Shown: piece by piece, positions 24,601 through 36,270 of the stretch
How positions within the stretch are numbered: position 1 is the stretch's first letter
Layout: each line of letters begins with the position of its first letter
NCBI GenBank assembly: GCA_036784855.1
Contig: JAZDSV010000053.1
Location: 23,112-87,111 of the forward strand
Direction of reading: 5' to 3'
Source of the DNA: Aphelidium insulamus
Lineage: Eukaryota; Aphelidiomycota; Aphelidea; Aphelidiaceae
Length of the DNA stretch: 64,000 nt
The notes under the pieces: model-generated
Seen by the model: the letters and a program-made list of their open reading frames with translations, nothing else
Database searches by the model: none
What the model was told of the DNA's origin: nothing
Position numbers and translations under genes: made by a program

Positions 24601-25276
24601 CTAGCCGTCCGTCAAGTGCCGGTTAAATGTTTCACGGTCCGTGCACAATATAGACTTGTCTTGGTGCGGAAGATAGCGATGATCTAGATAGTGTTGTTCG
24701 ATAAGGCCGTATAAGAAGTTGTCTTTACAGAACAGGTGGTCTCTGTATCGTATGATATTCTAGCATATTGCTTTAACGTTGTTATAGCATTGTTATAGTA
24801 TTGTTATAACAAACTGCTGTCCGTGAAACAGCAGACGGTAACATTGATATACACTGGTACATTGTCCATGGCATGCAGTTCCACAGGATTTCATCACAGC
24901 GCTTTGCTGGCACTTTTAGCATGCTCAAATCACTCTCGCCGCCACGTAGGCAAGCAAGCACATGTCTATAGAGCTGTCCGTATTGCACTTCAGATTTAAA
25001 GATTACGGCACACAGGTGCCCCACAACGAGGTGAAGCGTCGTTGCCGCGCTACAGATGCTACAGATGCTACACTGATGGCGGTCAGAGCAAGTTAACTGT
25101 ACGGAGGGGTCTATGTCGTCACCACATGCATCGTGGTGCCGAAGCCACCGACATATTGTGCGTGTTGGCCCAGACAGTGGCTATTCCATTTCCTGGCTTG
25201 CCTGCAATAGAATCGATGCCAATGATTAATCTACACCAGCTGACAGTGGATAGCCACTGCCATCAAATAGCCACAC
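24601..25276. other. Intergenic, no gene seen
   Basis: No coding region I can support. Contains a short repeat of TTGTTATA near 24779-24810. Presumably carries promoter sequence for EMC7 and upstream sequence for WDR74. Confidence 0.5.
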
Positions 25277-26137
25277 ATGCGCACTGCAATACTGCTGGTG
25301 GCCGTCGCGGTGCACGCCGTGAGTGTCGTTGCCGCCACCGCTGCCGCCAAACTCTCTGGGCGCGTACTGCTGCCCAGAGCTAATACGCCACACGTCAATG
25401 TACACATCAACGACACGCTTTACGCCCTTACGGTGGTGGACGCGCCAGAGGCCAGCAGCGAGGACGCCTCCAAGCAGCCTCTGCCTCCGCCCGCTGCCAC
25501 ATTCACCATGTATGTGGTCACACACACTGCTGCACCATCATTCACGCGCAGATCACTGCCACCCGGCATACACCGGTTGACCCTGCAGTCCATCACCGCG
25601 CGCTATCCTGTGGTATGTACACCCCCCCCCCCCCCCCACTGCATACACACCCCCTGCACAGTCGCTAAATGTATGCACAGTACGCGGTCAAAGTTGTCGG
25701 GGAACGCGTGGTGTCGGTGCTGCGTGATGTGTCCAGCACGGTGGAGTTTGTGGACGGCGAGGAGACTGTCGCGCGCACACTGTCGCAGTCCTTCCAGCCG
25801 CATCTTGTGGTGGCGCCCGTCACTGACTATGGCGGCGGAGACTTTTACACGGTAGGTACATACAGTTTGTATGGTCTGCCGTGTCATATTGCACTCTAGC
25901 TGACAACACTTATTATACGGGCAGCCGCGGGAGGGACTGAACCTGCTGTCCCTGCTCGCGAACCCAATGGTGCTCATGATGGCCGTGTCGATGGGGATGA
26001 TGTTTCTGCTGCCGCGCCTCATGCAGAACATGGACCCCGAGGCGCTCAAGGAGGTGGAGCAGAATCAGAAGGCACTGCAGAGCGGCGATTTCACCCAGAA
26101 GCTGGCAGCGATGCTCCAGCCTTCGACGACACAGTGA
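25277..26137 (+). CDS. EMC7: ER membrane protein complex subunit 7
   Basis: Exons 25277-25612, 25681-25851 and 25925-26137 (phases 0/0) give 239 residues. There is an N-terminal signal peptide (MRTAILLVAVAVHAV...), then a lumenal beta-sandwich starting KLSGRVLLP and continuing YAVKVVG...VVAPVTDY. A membrane-proximal segment, LLSLLANPMVLMM, matches the family hallmark NPMVMMM, followed by one transmembrane helix and a cytosolic tail with MDPEALKEVEQ. EMC7 is a peripheral lumenal/membrane subunit of the EMC insertase that inserts tail-anchored and multipass proteins. Intron 1 contains a run of 17 C (25622-25638), a likely sequencing-error hotspot but harmless here. Confidence 0.9.
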
Positions 26138-26269
26138 TAACTGTTGTGCACGTACATAAACACATTGTCCGGCTATTGCCATGATGTATGTAAATATGTA
26201 CAAAATGCAAGCAAGTTTATGTGCAAGCCGTCTCAAAACTTCGGTGCCCCTTTCGTGACCATGGAAGAT

Positions 26270-27002
26270 AAAATCTACCATTGTCGTGGCGGTTTTGGTG
26301 GCAGTGGGCGAAAGCTCTTTTCATTGTTTCTTCATTGCCTTGCAGCATCGTGGGCATCGTGGATGCATCGCCCTCGCGTAGATCTTTTCTTATATAGCAG
26401 CAGCCTGGATTGCCCGATCTTCTCGGCGAGCGGGTAATTTGTTCGAGTAAATCATCATAGTGATTCTTCTTTGCCCGGAATTTGACATGAACTGCGGCAG
26501 AGTTGTCGCCGAGGGTACCCGAAATGCAAAAATCGGGTCATTGATGGCAGCCATGTCGTCTTTCATATCACTGATAGCCACCTCGGAATTTTGGTACCGG
26601 ATTTTACAGCCGACATTATGTGATCAAACTTCGACGTCATGCTCGATTCAAGCACTGTAAAGCGAGAATTGAGCGCCGTTTCCATTTTGTCAAGGCGTGT
26701 GATGACAGTTGCATTAATTCTTCCGCTGTGCTGTTCATTGCTTCGATATGATCATAACGGTCACCAGCAAATTGACCGCCGCTTCCAGTTTCAGAACTGT
26801 TCCGGAAACGTTTTGCACGATGGACCAACAGGCGCCCACATTCAGGCAGTTTTAATGCTGGTAACGGTATTTCGATGCTATTGATGGTCTTCGTTGCCGT
26901 GCTGTAAAACTTATTCGACGCGATGGAGACGCAGGCGACACCGGCGAATGCAATTAACTTTGTCACCTCGCATTCGAGAAAATCTGCCAGCTCGTTCTGC
27001 AC
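26270..27002 (-). pseudogene. Possible degraded coiled-coil gene
   Basis: Minus-strand fragments in different frames look coding but cannot be joined cleanly. One has heptad-like sequence around 26700-26600 (KMETALNSRFTVLESSM). A second, at about 26590-26520, continues the coiled-coil character one frame away. A third near 26500-26250 has KKNHYDDLLEQI. Either several tiny introns have escaped me or this is a decayed gene. No family recognised. Confidence 0.25.
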
Positions 27003-27557
27003 GATTCTCGGGACGAGTTCAAGATATCAGCTCTTGTAAACCCTTCCACAAAGGTTATGAAAGAGTTTTATTCACAAGCAACTCCACCTGACAGCTTTGG
27101 TACCATTTTATGTGCTGATCTGCCAGCACACCAATGCTGTCAGTCGCAGTCACGTGTCAGAGACTGCATCCTGACACCACCTCTTCCCTGTCCAGCAAGG
27201 TAGTCCCGAGCAGGCGCGTTGATCACAGGATGCGGTCCTCCAGGAGCAACCACAAGCCTGGCAGCATCATCTGCGGCATGCAATGCAAATTCTGCGCTAA
27301 TGGTCAGTGGAGCAAGTGCACTGTGACAGAGCCCTTACTGCTCTGTTGGAAACTTAAGTTTAAATACTCTTAAATAGCAACTCCGGCACTGCGTGTGCTT
27401 ATAGCGGCTGTCTAGTACATTGTTCAGCAAGTGCGACTTTTACACGACACGTTGAAAATGTGCGATTGCTGGCTGTCAATCGACGGATTAAATGTGACAG
27501 CGACTGGAAAATCTATATTTGGGCTGGCATCCTGCAAGCCCATTGATGCCAACTACT
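27003..27557. other. No supported gene
   Basis: Short plus-strand ORFs occur (for example from 27057, Cys-rich, and from 27459) but have no motif, partner exon or clear start context. I leave them uncalled. Confidence 0.3.
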
Positions 27558-28007
27558 TCATTGATGAGGACTTGACAGGTGCTGCCACGGGAGAGTGATA
27601 GATAAACTCGACCTTATTTGCAGATATTGACGGAAGTCCGCCACCGCCAACGGTGCTGCGGCACGAACAATGTGAGACTCGTCGCGGCATTTGGCGATTT
27701 CTGCCAACAAACTATCATAGCGGCTGCATTTACCCCAGAATGCAATGCGACCCTCCGCGGTGTCATTATTCTGTGTGTTGCAGGGTATGAAGCGTGAGAA
27801 CCGCTCTTGAACCATTTCACGAGACTTGTTTAGTACATCACGCAGATGGATCAATGCAAGTTCTTGTTGCAAATGCTCAACAGACTCGCTGAGCGCATTC
27901 AGCCGTGCGCGCATGGCAGCAGACTCGGCTCGCACTGTCTGTACCTCATCGACCAAGCTTGCGGTTGTTTTGGCCAAATCACGGCGGGACACCTTTTCCT
28001 TGGGCAT
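27558..28007 (-). CDS. Hypothetical coiled-coil protein
   Basis: A single minus-strand ORF of 149 codons starting MPKEKVSRRDLAKTT. Residues ~15-60 are strongly heptad-like (LVDEVQTVRAE...LSESVEHLQQELA), consistent with a coiled coil, followed by a basic segment with FSRF. The C-terminal ~20 residues differ in character and may be intronic: a GT..AG pair lies there but splicing is not required. It lies just 40 bp beyond the NUBP1 stop on the same strand. I cannot assign a family. Confidence 0.45.
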   Translation of the reverse strand: MPKEKVSRRDLAKTTASLVDEVQTVRAESAAMRARLNALSESVEHLQQELALIHLRDVLNKSREMVQERFSRFIPCNTQNNDTAEGRIAFWGKCSRYDSLLAEIAKCRDESHIVRAAAPLAVADFRQYLQIRSSLSITLPWQHLSSPHQ

Positions 28008-28046
28008 TATGGAATGTGGAAATATTGATATTTAGCCTCAAATGAT

Positions 28047-29171
28047 TTAATCTTTATTCGACGGCAGTGTAAGCCGGGCGGCCAGTAATCGCTTCCACTC
28101 GCACTCCGATTTCTGCACGGCAAGTTGGCATCGTTTCATCTCTCTGTTAACAAAATAATAGATAGAATTACCTTTGATAATGGACTGGTATGCTAGTGAC
28201 GCTGGAGACTCTGGACACTCGGCCACAAATGAGCAGCCACGGTCACAGGCAGAGCCGAGACGAGGGTCGAGGGGAATGGCGCCGAGGAACGGGACATCCA
28301 TGTCGGCACACATCTTTTGCGCGCCTCCAGTTCTCACGGGAAATATTTCAGAACATCCCTGTGACGAAATATGTTACTACAGACAACGCATACATACAAC
28401 AGTGTATATACCAACCTGACAGTGAGGACAGACAAAGCCGCTCATATTCTCCACAACGCCAATGATGTCGACGCCGACTTTGCGGCAGAAATTAATCTCC
28501 TTGCGCACGTCCTGCAGCGACACTTCCTGCGGTGTCGTGACCAGTATGGCGCCACTGATCGACGGCTCTTTCAGATACTGCACAATGGACAGGTGCTCGT
28601 CGGAAGTGCCGGGCGGCGTGTCCACCAGCAGCAAATCCAAACCGCCCCACTCAACGTCGCGCAGAAACTGCTTGATCATCCCGTTCTTCTTTGGCCCGCG
28701 CCAGATAACCGCAGCGTCGGGGTCCGGCAGCAGAAATGCAATACTCATCACAGCCAGGTTGTCATCGGCGTAGACGGGCGACCAGCCCAGACTGCTCTGG
28801 TGCACCGAGTGGCCGTGCACGCCCATCATGCGCGGCACAGACGGCCCGCACACATCAATGTCCAGCACACCGACTTGCGTGTCGGCATTGGCACGCGCCA
28901 GTGTCCATGCAAGCTGCGCGGTGACGGTGCTCTTGCCCACGCCGCCCTTGCCGCTCAGCACCAGCACCTTGTGGCGCACGGCAGCCAGCCGGTCGGTGAT
29001 GTAGGGCAGGGACGCGTCGGGGCCCTTTGGTGCCGTGGCGCACGCCGACTGGTTGGGGCATCCGGCACACGCGCTGCTCTTGCCGGCGCTGTCCGACTCA
29101 GTGCCTGGGCAGGCCTCGGGAGCGTCGGCGGGGCGATCGCCGTGATCGTGATCGTGATCGTGGTCAGTCAT
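28047..29171 (-). CDS. NUBP1: Cytosolic Fe-S scaffold ATPase NUBP1/Nbp35
   Basis: Exons 29171-28416, 28358-28172 and 28141-28047 give 345 residues. The last intron is only 30 nt and a multiple of three, so retention would also keep the frame. The N terminus is [12 protein letters not shown], then carries the Nbp35-specific C-x13-C-x2-C-x5-C [4Fe-4S] ligand set. The deviant Walker [11 protein letters not shown], is followed by [20 protein letters not shown] and a C-terminal CPHC that binds the bridging cluster. The N-terminal Cys set separates it from Cfd1/NUBP2. It assembles Fe-S clusters for cytosolic and nuclear proteins with Cfd1. AATAAA overlaps the last codons. The His-rich extension is unusual and may bind metal (inference). 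Confidence 0.95.
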
Positions 29172-29250
29172 GCAATCACGTTTCGTTGATCGCGATGAAA
29201 ATATTTGTGTGCATTCTGTGCATTGCACATTGTTGCACATTGTTGCAGAC

Positions 29251-31038
29251 ATGCTTGTGTTCGCTACCGCCGTGCTGCTGGCATTAATGACCGTCACAGC
29301 CAGCTATAGACAGCATTTAGATAGTCACGTCGCAGATACTATTTCGTTGAATACATACACGTCACGGCGGTCTGAACCCGCTGCACCAAACAATCAGCAT
29401 GTCGCGCGGTAGGTTATCGGCGATACGCACAGAGTTGACCAACAAATTGTGATCCAGACACTCAACACCGATACTGACATTGACGCTGTGCTGATGCCGC
29501 AAGATCTGGCGGATTCCTTGTTCACCGCGGACAATATGCTGCAACCAGTGCCTCCAATAATGTGGTCCTCGTCGATCAGGCTGTCATATGTTGATGCTGA
29601 CGGAGAAAATGACGCTTTTAAAGTTTCAAGCACCGTGTGTAACGGCGCAGAGGAACGGATATTTTCTCTCAGTGATAAAATTAGCGTGCCGTCCAACATA
29701 ATGCTATACAGTGTGGTCGTAATTAGCTTTGGAACAGATACGGGCAAACCGCTATCCGCAAAACGACTGACCGGGTTTGCGGTTCACTTCATAAGTGCCA
29801 ATGCCAATCCCATTAGTGCCAATGACAATGGCATAAGTACCGACAACTCTCGTGCGCCGTACATTAGTGTTAATCACATCTTTGAAAGCATGCAGCATCC
29901 TGCAAGTATAACTACCGAAGAATCCGTTAGTTATTCTGATAATGACGAGCCAAGGACATCAGATAGCAAGTTGATCGATAACAAAAGAAAGGCGCCAATA
30001 TTTGTGTATGACCTGGTCAAGTCTAGCAGTTGGCCGGCGCGCTGCCGTTCGGATACTGAATCCATAACTGATTCTTTGAAGCAGCACTTTTCCGAGCTGG
30101 GAGACATGCCTCGGTACAGCGTGACTGAGAAAGCAAGTGTTCGAGACTATATCACTCGGCAGCTGATGAATTGCGGCTTGAGTGTCGAAAAGCAAAGTTA
30201 CAGTCAGACGGGAATGAATATTGTGGGACGAACAAATTCGTTTGGCCATGTCGATTCAACAAATCCGAAACCACTTGTAGTCATATCTGCACACTACGAC
30301 ACTGTGGAAAATGCGCCAGGTGCCTCTGACAATCTGTCGGGTGTGGCCATCATGCTCCAAGTAGCAAAACTGATTCAGCTACATCGTGATCAACTAGAGG
30401 TTGACGTGTGGTTTGCCGCATTCGACCAGGAGGAGAAGGATCCGCGCAATAAGCGTCGTGGCGACCAGCAAGACGTGACATGAGGAGATTGATAAACGCG
30501 CGTTGTTGCGCTAATCAAGCGGTCGGGTAGCAATGGTGCAGCATTCTCAAGTTCTTTGGAACGATCGGAGGCTGATCAAAGAACTCACTGTTCCGCAGAC
30601 GTTTACGCGCCAGGTAATGATAATCGTCACCATGTACTTTTGATAAACGGCGGGTTCCGTGCACATTGCAAAAGCATTGACGCGTGCGGCAGGTAAGTGC
30701 AGCATTGGCTACGAAATGGGCTGGGAAACAGCTAAAGCACAGACTTTGCGGTGCAAAGAAGATCATGCCAGATGCGCTCTCCCGATTCTCACCTTTCAAA
30801 TGGCAGAAAGTAATAAGGATGCGTACGATATCTACTTTGACCGTTCTGACCATGTCAGCTTTTGGGCTCAGAACATTCCAATGGTGCAGTTGACAGACAC
30901 GGCCGAGTATCGCAATAGGTGCTACCACCGAAAATGTGACAGGTCGGCGCACATTGGTTTTCTTGGCTGGCATCGCATGGCCAGCATAGTGCAACTACTG
31001 CATGCAGTTCTCTTTGAGCCTGTTGTCGCCGCGATGTA
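29251..31038 (+). pseudogene. Secreted M28 metallopeptidase, broken copy
   Basis: Homologous over its length to the next gene. Exon 29251-29408 encodes a signal peptide ([17 protein letters not shown]). A 24-nt GT..AG gap leads to 29433, and the frame runs to FDQEE at about 30420-30440, including the metal-binding ISAHYDTV and GASDNLSGVA. From about 30440 to 30680 the alignment to the sister gene survives only in shifted frames (around ACATGAGGAG at 30477 and LFRR near 30590), stops intervene, and no acceptor is found before the 3' block. The 3' block (about 30655-31038) is again coding-like and retains RSDH-x-SFW, the last zinc-ligand motif. At least two indels are needed to reconcile it. 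Pseudogene or misassembled; a cryptic multi-intron solution is less likely. Confidence 0.7.
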
Positions 31039-31090
31039 AACCTAAAAATGATAGATGAGGCTTTGACCATGCAAAAGTATCAAATCAAAA

Positions 31091-32998
31091 ATGCTAAAAA
31101 AATATAATAAATGTACCGCGATTCTGGTACTGAACCTTGCAGTATGTCTGGGTGCTCAAAGTCTGGGACGTGCCATAAGTCTTGTTGGATACACCTCGTG
31201 GTCACGTCAACATGTTACTCGGAGTAGTCACGTCAAGTCTGACAATGCGATTGCTAATTGGGTAGTCGGCGAGAGCAACTACATGAACCGACGCATTGCT
31301 GTGCGCGTGCGTGGTCGTTATCTTGCAGCCATTCTCGTCAGCAGTATCACGCGATGATATCACGATCGCGCTTTTGCCTGTCAAAGCTGCGAAAAGCTTG
31401 AAGTGCGCCACCGATTCCGAGCTGAAATGTCCGCTGGATCCGCTACTGTGGTCCACGTCGCTGAAAATGATATCGGCTGACAAGAACGCGCTTGATCCCG
31501 TACATGATGGAAGCGGCTCAGTGATATTTGATGTGCAGGTGGCGTTTCGCAGTGGTGCCTTTGTGCCCCGAACCTCAACATACTACCGCGTCATTGCCGT
31601 CCAATTCGACCCCATGACTGGTCGCTCGTTATCTGTGCACATGATACCAAAGTTCCTCGTATGCTTCCACTCCGCCACTGAAAGTTATATCCTTCCAGTA
31701 TCGGAGCAGCTCACACTAGAATCTTCGCCATTTGACGAAGCATCGGCCTATGCAGCGGAACATAACCTCTGGAGTGGCATGTTGAATCGTCACTTTGTTC
31801 GCTCCCAGTATTCAAAGTTCGTTCCAATGGGGGAATCAGCGGTTGCGTCGAGCGGAGATACGGTAATCCCACGCTACCTGTACGATCTTAATATTCCTGC
31901 CGTATTGGATGGAATGTGTTTGACCGACACGTCAAGAATTGTCGACCGGCTTGCAACACATTTCTCGGCGCTGGGTAGAATTCCTCGATTTAATGTTATC
32001 GAACGAGAAAAAGCCCGTAGCTATATAAAGTATGAGTTATCCGACTCAGATCTCGCGGTGGAGGAGCAAAGATTCTCAACTGGAGTCAACATCATTGGAA
32101 AGTTAATTTTCGGCGGCAAGGATGGATCGATTAGGCCTCTGGTAATTATTTCTGCGCATTACGACACTGTTAAAGGTTCTGCCGGTGTATCGGACAACTT
32201 GTCCGGTGTGGCGGTCATGCTTACAGTCGCGGAGTCTCTGCGTGAAACTTCAGCGAAAGATTATTTGAATGTGGACGTGTGGTTTGTCGCTTTTGATCAG
32301 GAAGAAACAGATGCTAGATTTGCTGTCGAGCTGTTTCCTGGGAGCGAGTATTTTGTAGAGAACATGGAACTGCAAGATAAACGACGATTTGTGGGTGGAT
32401 TTAACCTCGATTCAATTGGCACTTGGGCGCAATATGGCGATGCTGGTTTGCTAGAGGCTAATGCAGGCCTTGTGTCTCTGTTTCCTCGTGTAGCAACGGT
32501 ATTGTCGCAGGTACGCTAAACCCTGCTGCATTTGTTCGCGCTCAAAATTTGTAGTCCAGGAGACTCTCTGCAGATTTCCTGGCAGTCCTTTCGGAACAAG
32601 GCTCGGTTCACGTGGCTGCGGCCCTCGTACGTGCAGCACTGGTATGCAAAATGGGAAATTACGTGGAATGGGATAACGGAACGGACGCCGATGCACGCAC
32701 TCTTCGAATTACATCCTTGGAAGCTCCGATGCGTGGAGATCGCATGCCGTTGGAGTACCAGCATTTTAAACGGTCCGACCAAATGTCTTTTTGGAGAAGG
32801 CAATTGCCAATGGTTCAGCTGAGCGACACTGCTGAATTTCGAAATGCTTGCTACCACAAGCAATGTGACGATTTAACCACTCTCACCAAGTTTGGTCTGT
32901 CCCGAATGTCCAGCGTTATTCGCATTCTGCATGCAGTTTTATATCTTCCAGTAGTGGAGGCTCTACAAGACGACGTGGGAATAGACAGAGAAAAATAA
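31091..32998 (+). CDS. Secreted M28 family metallopeptidase (zinc ligand altered)
   Basis: Exons 31091-31313, 31345-32506 and 32560-32998 (607 residues). Intron 1 is 31 nt; intron 2 keeps the frame only with a GCAGGT donor (GC-AG), since GTACGC three bases later shifts it. Signal peptide at the start (TAILVLNLAVCLGAQS). A ~250-residue N-terminal region of unknown fold precedes the M28 domain with SAHYDTV, GVSDNLSGVA, FDQEE and GGFNLDSIG. In M28 enzymes the final zinc ligand is the His of an S-D-H motif near the C terminus. Here the segment reads RSDQMSFW, so that His is Gln, while the broken neighbour keeps His. Activity may be lost or changed (inference). Formed by tandem duplication with the upstream copy. 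Confidence 0.85.
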
Positions 32999-33198
32999 CG
33001 AACGGGAACGAAAGAGAAAGCGGGAGGATTCAAGTTAGCTGGTGGTACACTTTGCCCAGACCGCGCGAGAAAAACGGAACGAAAAGAAAGCGGCACAATA
33101 CTTCACTCATAGATATTAAGTGTGTATGTAGGTACATAGCATGTATTCACGATACATTAAAGCTCGACTATAACAGACTGTTTATCACACTGAACTCT

Positions 33199-35520
33199 AT
33201 GGCGGCAATTGTGGCGCAGCAGCAGCGAATTGCGGTCAATCTCGGGGAGCAAGAGAAGCGGCCGAGCGGTGGCAGTGAGGATGCCGTCACCCGGCGCATA
33301 CTCTACTCTGGTGCCCTCGGTGGCTGGGTATTCGGCCCGCCCACAGACGCCGATGCCGCAAATGGAGTGTGCAAACTCGTTGCCACCACATTGTCACTGC
33401 CGGCAAGTTGTCTTCATCACGGTCGTCGTGGCCATACAGCTTACACACACCCTGATGTAGAATGTCCGCCTGCACTCTATCGATGACCGGGTGCTGCGCT
33501 ATGCCGCTCTCCAGTCAATCGACCTCGCTGACAATGGAATCGTCGGTATGTGTCTGTACATGCAAGCCTTCATGCCTTCCCGCTGTGCCAACTGTACCCT
33601 CTTCGGCTATTAGAGTCCTATTCAACGCATATAGATATATCCCGGCTGAACGCCTTGCCCATGCTTGTCAGCGCAAACTTGGCCGGAAACCGCATCTCCA
33701 ACATTCCCGTGTACACAACACCGCCACTGCGCTACTTGCGCGAACTGAACCTGTCACGCAACCAGCTGACCAGCATGGACAACGTGGGGCAGTTTGTGTA
33801 CTTGCAGCGCCTGTGTCTGGACCACAATCTGATCAAGCGCATGTCTGCCGCGCTGAAAGACTGCCGACACCTGCGCCACATTAGCCTGCGGCAGAATGGC
33901 ATCGGTGTCATTGAGGGAGTGGCTGGCCTGCCAGCACTTGCCACTCTGGACATGGTGTGTAACCTAATGGACAAGTATATTTATATAACTGACAATGTTC
34001 AGAGACAGAATAGACTGCGCAACGTGGCCGGTTTGGAGGAATTGGGCGCGCTGGTGGAACTGGACTTGAGCTGCAACTACATTAGTACGCTGGACGGCCT
34101 GGAGTCGGCGCCGAATTTGCGCTCCGTCAACGTGGACAGCAACAACATTGGAGACATTGAGTCGCTGCTGCCACTCACGGCACTGCCCTGTCTCAGCGCA
34201 CTGTCCCTACGCGGCAACCCCATCGAGAAGGCGCCACCAAACAGCACCGACATCCCACCGGCACTGATACCAATTGCAGAGTCGTGGTTTGCATCACGGC
34301 CGCACACCGGTCGACACAGCTACACACTGCGCCTCTTTGTGATAAGTATGATGCCGGCTCTGAGCGTGCTGGACGGCTGGCCTGTCACCGCGCAGGAACT
34401 GTACCGCATGCGCAAGACATTTTCGCCCAGTGCCGAGATGCTGGACGCACACCACAGCCACACGGAACGTCTGAAGCGTATCCGGCAGTACGGTACGTAC
34501 TTGTATTGTGTTGGTGGTCACACATATACTTCACATGTACATGCATCTGTATATATATCTGTATATACTTACTCGGCTTGGCAGTGCGGATACTCGCATC
34601 CGACTTGGCGCTTTCAACTCGATTCCGCCCGATTGTCATTGCGGGGCCGGCCGGTGTGGGCAAGCGGACACTGACACGGCGCTTACTGTCTGACTATCCG
34701 CACATCTTTGGTCTGTGTGTGAGCCATACGACGCGTGCACCGCGGCCCGGAGAAGAGAACGGTGTGCACTACTACTTCGTGTCCAAGGAGGAGATGCAGC
34801 GCATGATGGATGACGGCAGCTTTGTGGAGGTGGTGTCCTTCTTTGGCAACTGGTACGGCAACTCGTTTGACAGCGTCTACTCGGTGGCGCAAGAAGGGAA
34901 AATATGTCTGATGGACCTGGAGTTGGAGGCAAGTTGTGTTGAATGAAATGCTTAAAAATGCTCACAACCCGCTGCAGGGAGTGCTGGCGCTCAAACAGTC
35001 GCACCTGTCGCCACGCTACATCTACTTGACTGCGCCGTCGTACAATGTGTTGCAGGAGCGTCTGGAGAGCCGGGCAATCAAGGAGAAGAGTGCCGCAAAA
35101 GAGCAACGGGACCGCGATCGGCTGCTGCAGGAACAGACACGCCGCCAGCGACAACAGCAGCTGGCTGAACAGTATGCACAGGGTCGACGCACTCCAGACG
35201 CCGGTGCAGACACTCCATTGCAGCTGGCCGAGCCACAAGGTGCCGACACTGAACGTGCGGCGGCTGCACTAGCTGAACAGCCAGCCGATAATGTGCAACT
35301 GGTGACGCAGTGGTTGGAGAAGGCGCAGCGGCAACACGGCGGAGACAGTGCCGCTAATGGCGGCGTAGACGGTGCGCACCATCAGGAGGCCGTGTACGCG
35401 CCATACATTGACGAGCCGGGATTCTTTGACGCAGTGGTTGTCAACGACGACCTGGAGAAGGCATACGAGCGGCTGCGCTCCTTCATCATGGCTGCCATTG
35501 ACGATTCCAAGTCCTCGTAG
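33199..35520 (+). CDS. LRGUK: LRGUK: leucine-rich repeat plus guanylate-kinase-domain protein
   Basis: Exons 33199-33402, 33461-33545, 33614-33954, 34003-34492, 34585-34928 and 34978-35520 give 668 residues. LRRs run through exons 1-4 (LQSIDLADN, LRELNLSRNQL, LVELDLSCNYI). The guanylate-kinase domain starts at FRPIVIAGPAGVGK (P-loop) and continues SHTTRAPRPGEENGVHYYFV, FVEVVSFFGNWYG, and PRYIYLTAP. The C terminus has a charged coiled segment and a conserved DLEKAY end. Introns 1 and 5 use GCAAGT donors with no workable GT choice. In animals LRGUK is needed for sperm axoneme/manchette function. Its presence fits a flagellated cell. P-loop GPAGVGK retains the Lys. Confidence 0.92.
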
Positions 35521-35584
35521 CCGTATGTATTCCGAGATAAAGACATAGAGTGTATGTATGTACATGGGATATATGCAACAGCGG

Positions 35585-36191
35585 TCATATGGCAAACTTG
35601 CGTGCCCACTCGGCCGCAGTCTTGTCGAACTTGGCGCGGTCCGTGCGGAACTCGTCGGCAATTGCCGCGTCCAGCGGATCGTCGGGATTTGGCCGTGCCA
35701 TCAACTCCACAATGGCCGTCAGAACTTCCAGCAGGAACGTGGCCGGCTTCCACGAGTCTGGTTTAAGCATCTCCAGGCACACTGCGCCCGCAGAGTCCAC
35801 ATTCGGGTGGTATACACGGCACAGGAACCGGATTTTGGGCGGTTTGAACGGGTACTCTGCCGGGAATAGTATCTCTAGCGGGAACTTGGCTCCTTGATAT
35901 CTGCGTGGGGAGTGGTCATGAGCTGTGTGTAGGTGCACCATATGTCATTGAGCGTACGGAGAGTTGGCCGGGCCGTCTATAAGCGCCTCCCACTGAGTGA
36001 GGTCATAATCTTTGGGTGAGGCGGTGATCTTGGCCGCGCCCTCTTGTTCGCTGCTGCTTGCCAGCCTGGCAATTTCCTATACGCACATCATTGCGTAAGA
36101 TGCACACATGCATACAGATATGCACTGGTAATGCATCTTGGTGCCGCACCTTGTTCATGCGGCTGGCAAACCGCGCTGGCAGCACGCTCAT
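35585..36191 (-). CDS. Ubiquitin-conjugating enzyme E2
   Basis: Exons 36191-36150, 36076-35958 and 35900-35585 give 158 residues, the size of a bare UBC domain. Visible: start helix RFASRMNKEIARLA, WEALIDGP then NSPYQGAKFPLEILFP, EYPFKPP, YHPNV and the active-site Cys eight residues after the HPN motif (GAVCLEML), then WKPAT and PNPDDPL. WKPAT and FPAEYPFKPP resemble the UBE2L3/UBE2D region of the family, but I would not assign a subfamily. It would accept ubiquitin or a ubiquitin-like modifier from an E1 and pass it to a substrate or E3. No irregularity. Confidence 0.9.
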
Positions 36192-36270
36192 AATGTGGAT
36201 TTTATGGAGTTGTAGCTTAATCACAGACACAGACACGCCCTTTCAACCAACAACCCAACTATAGACATAC

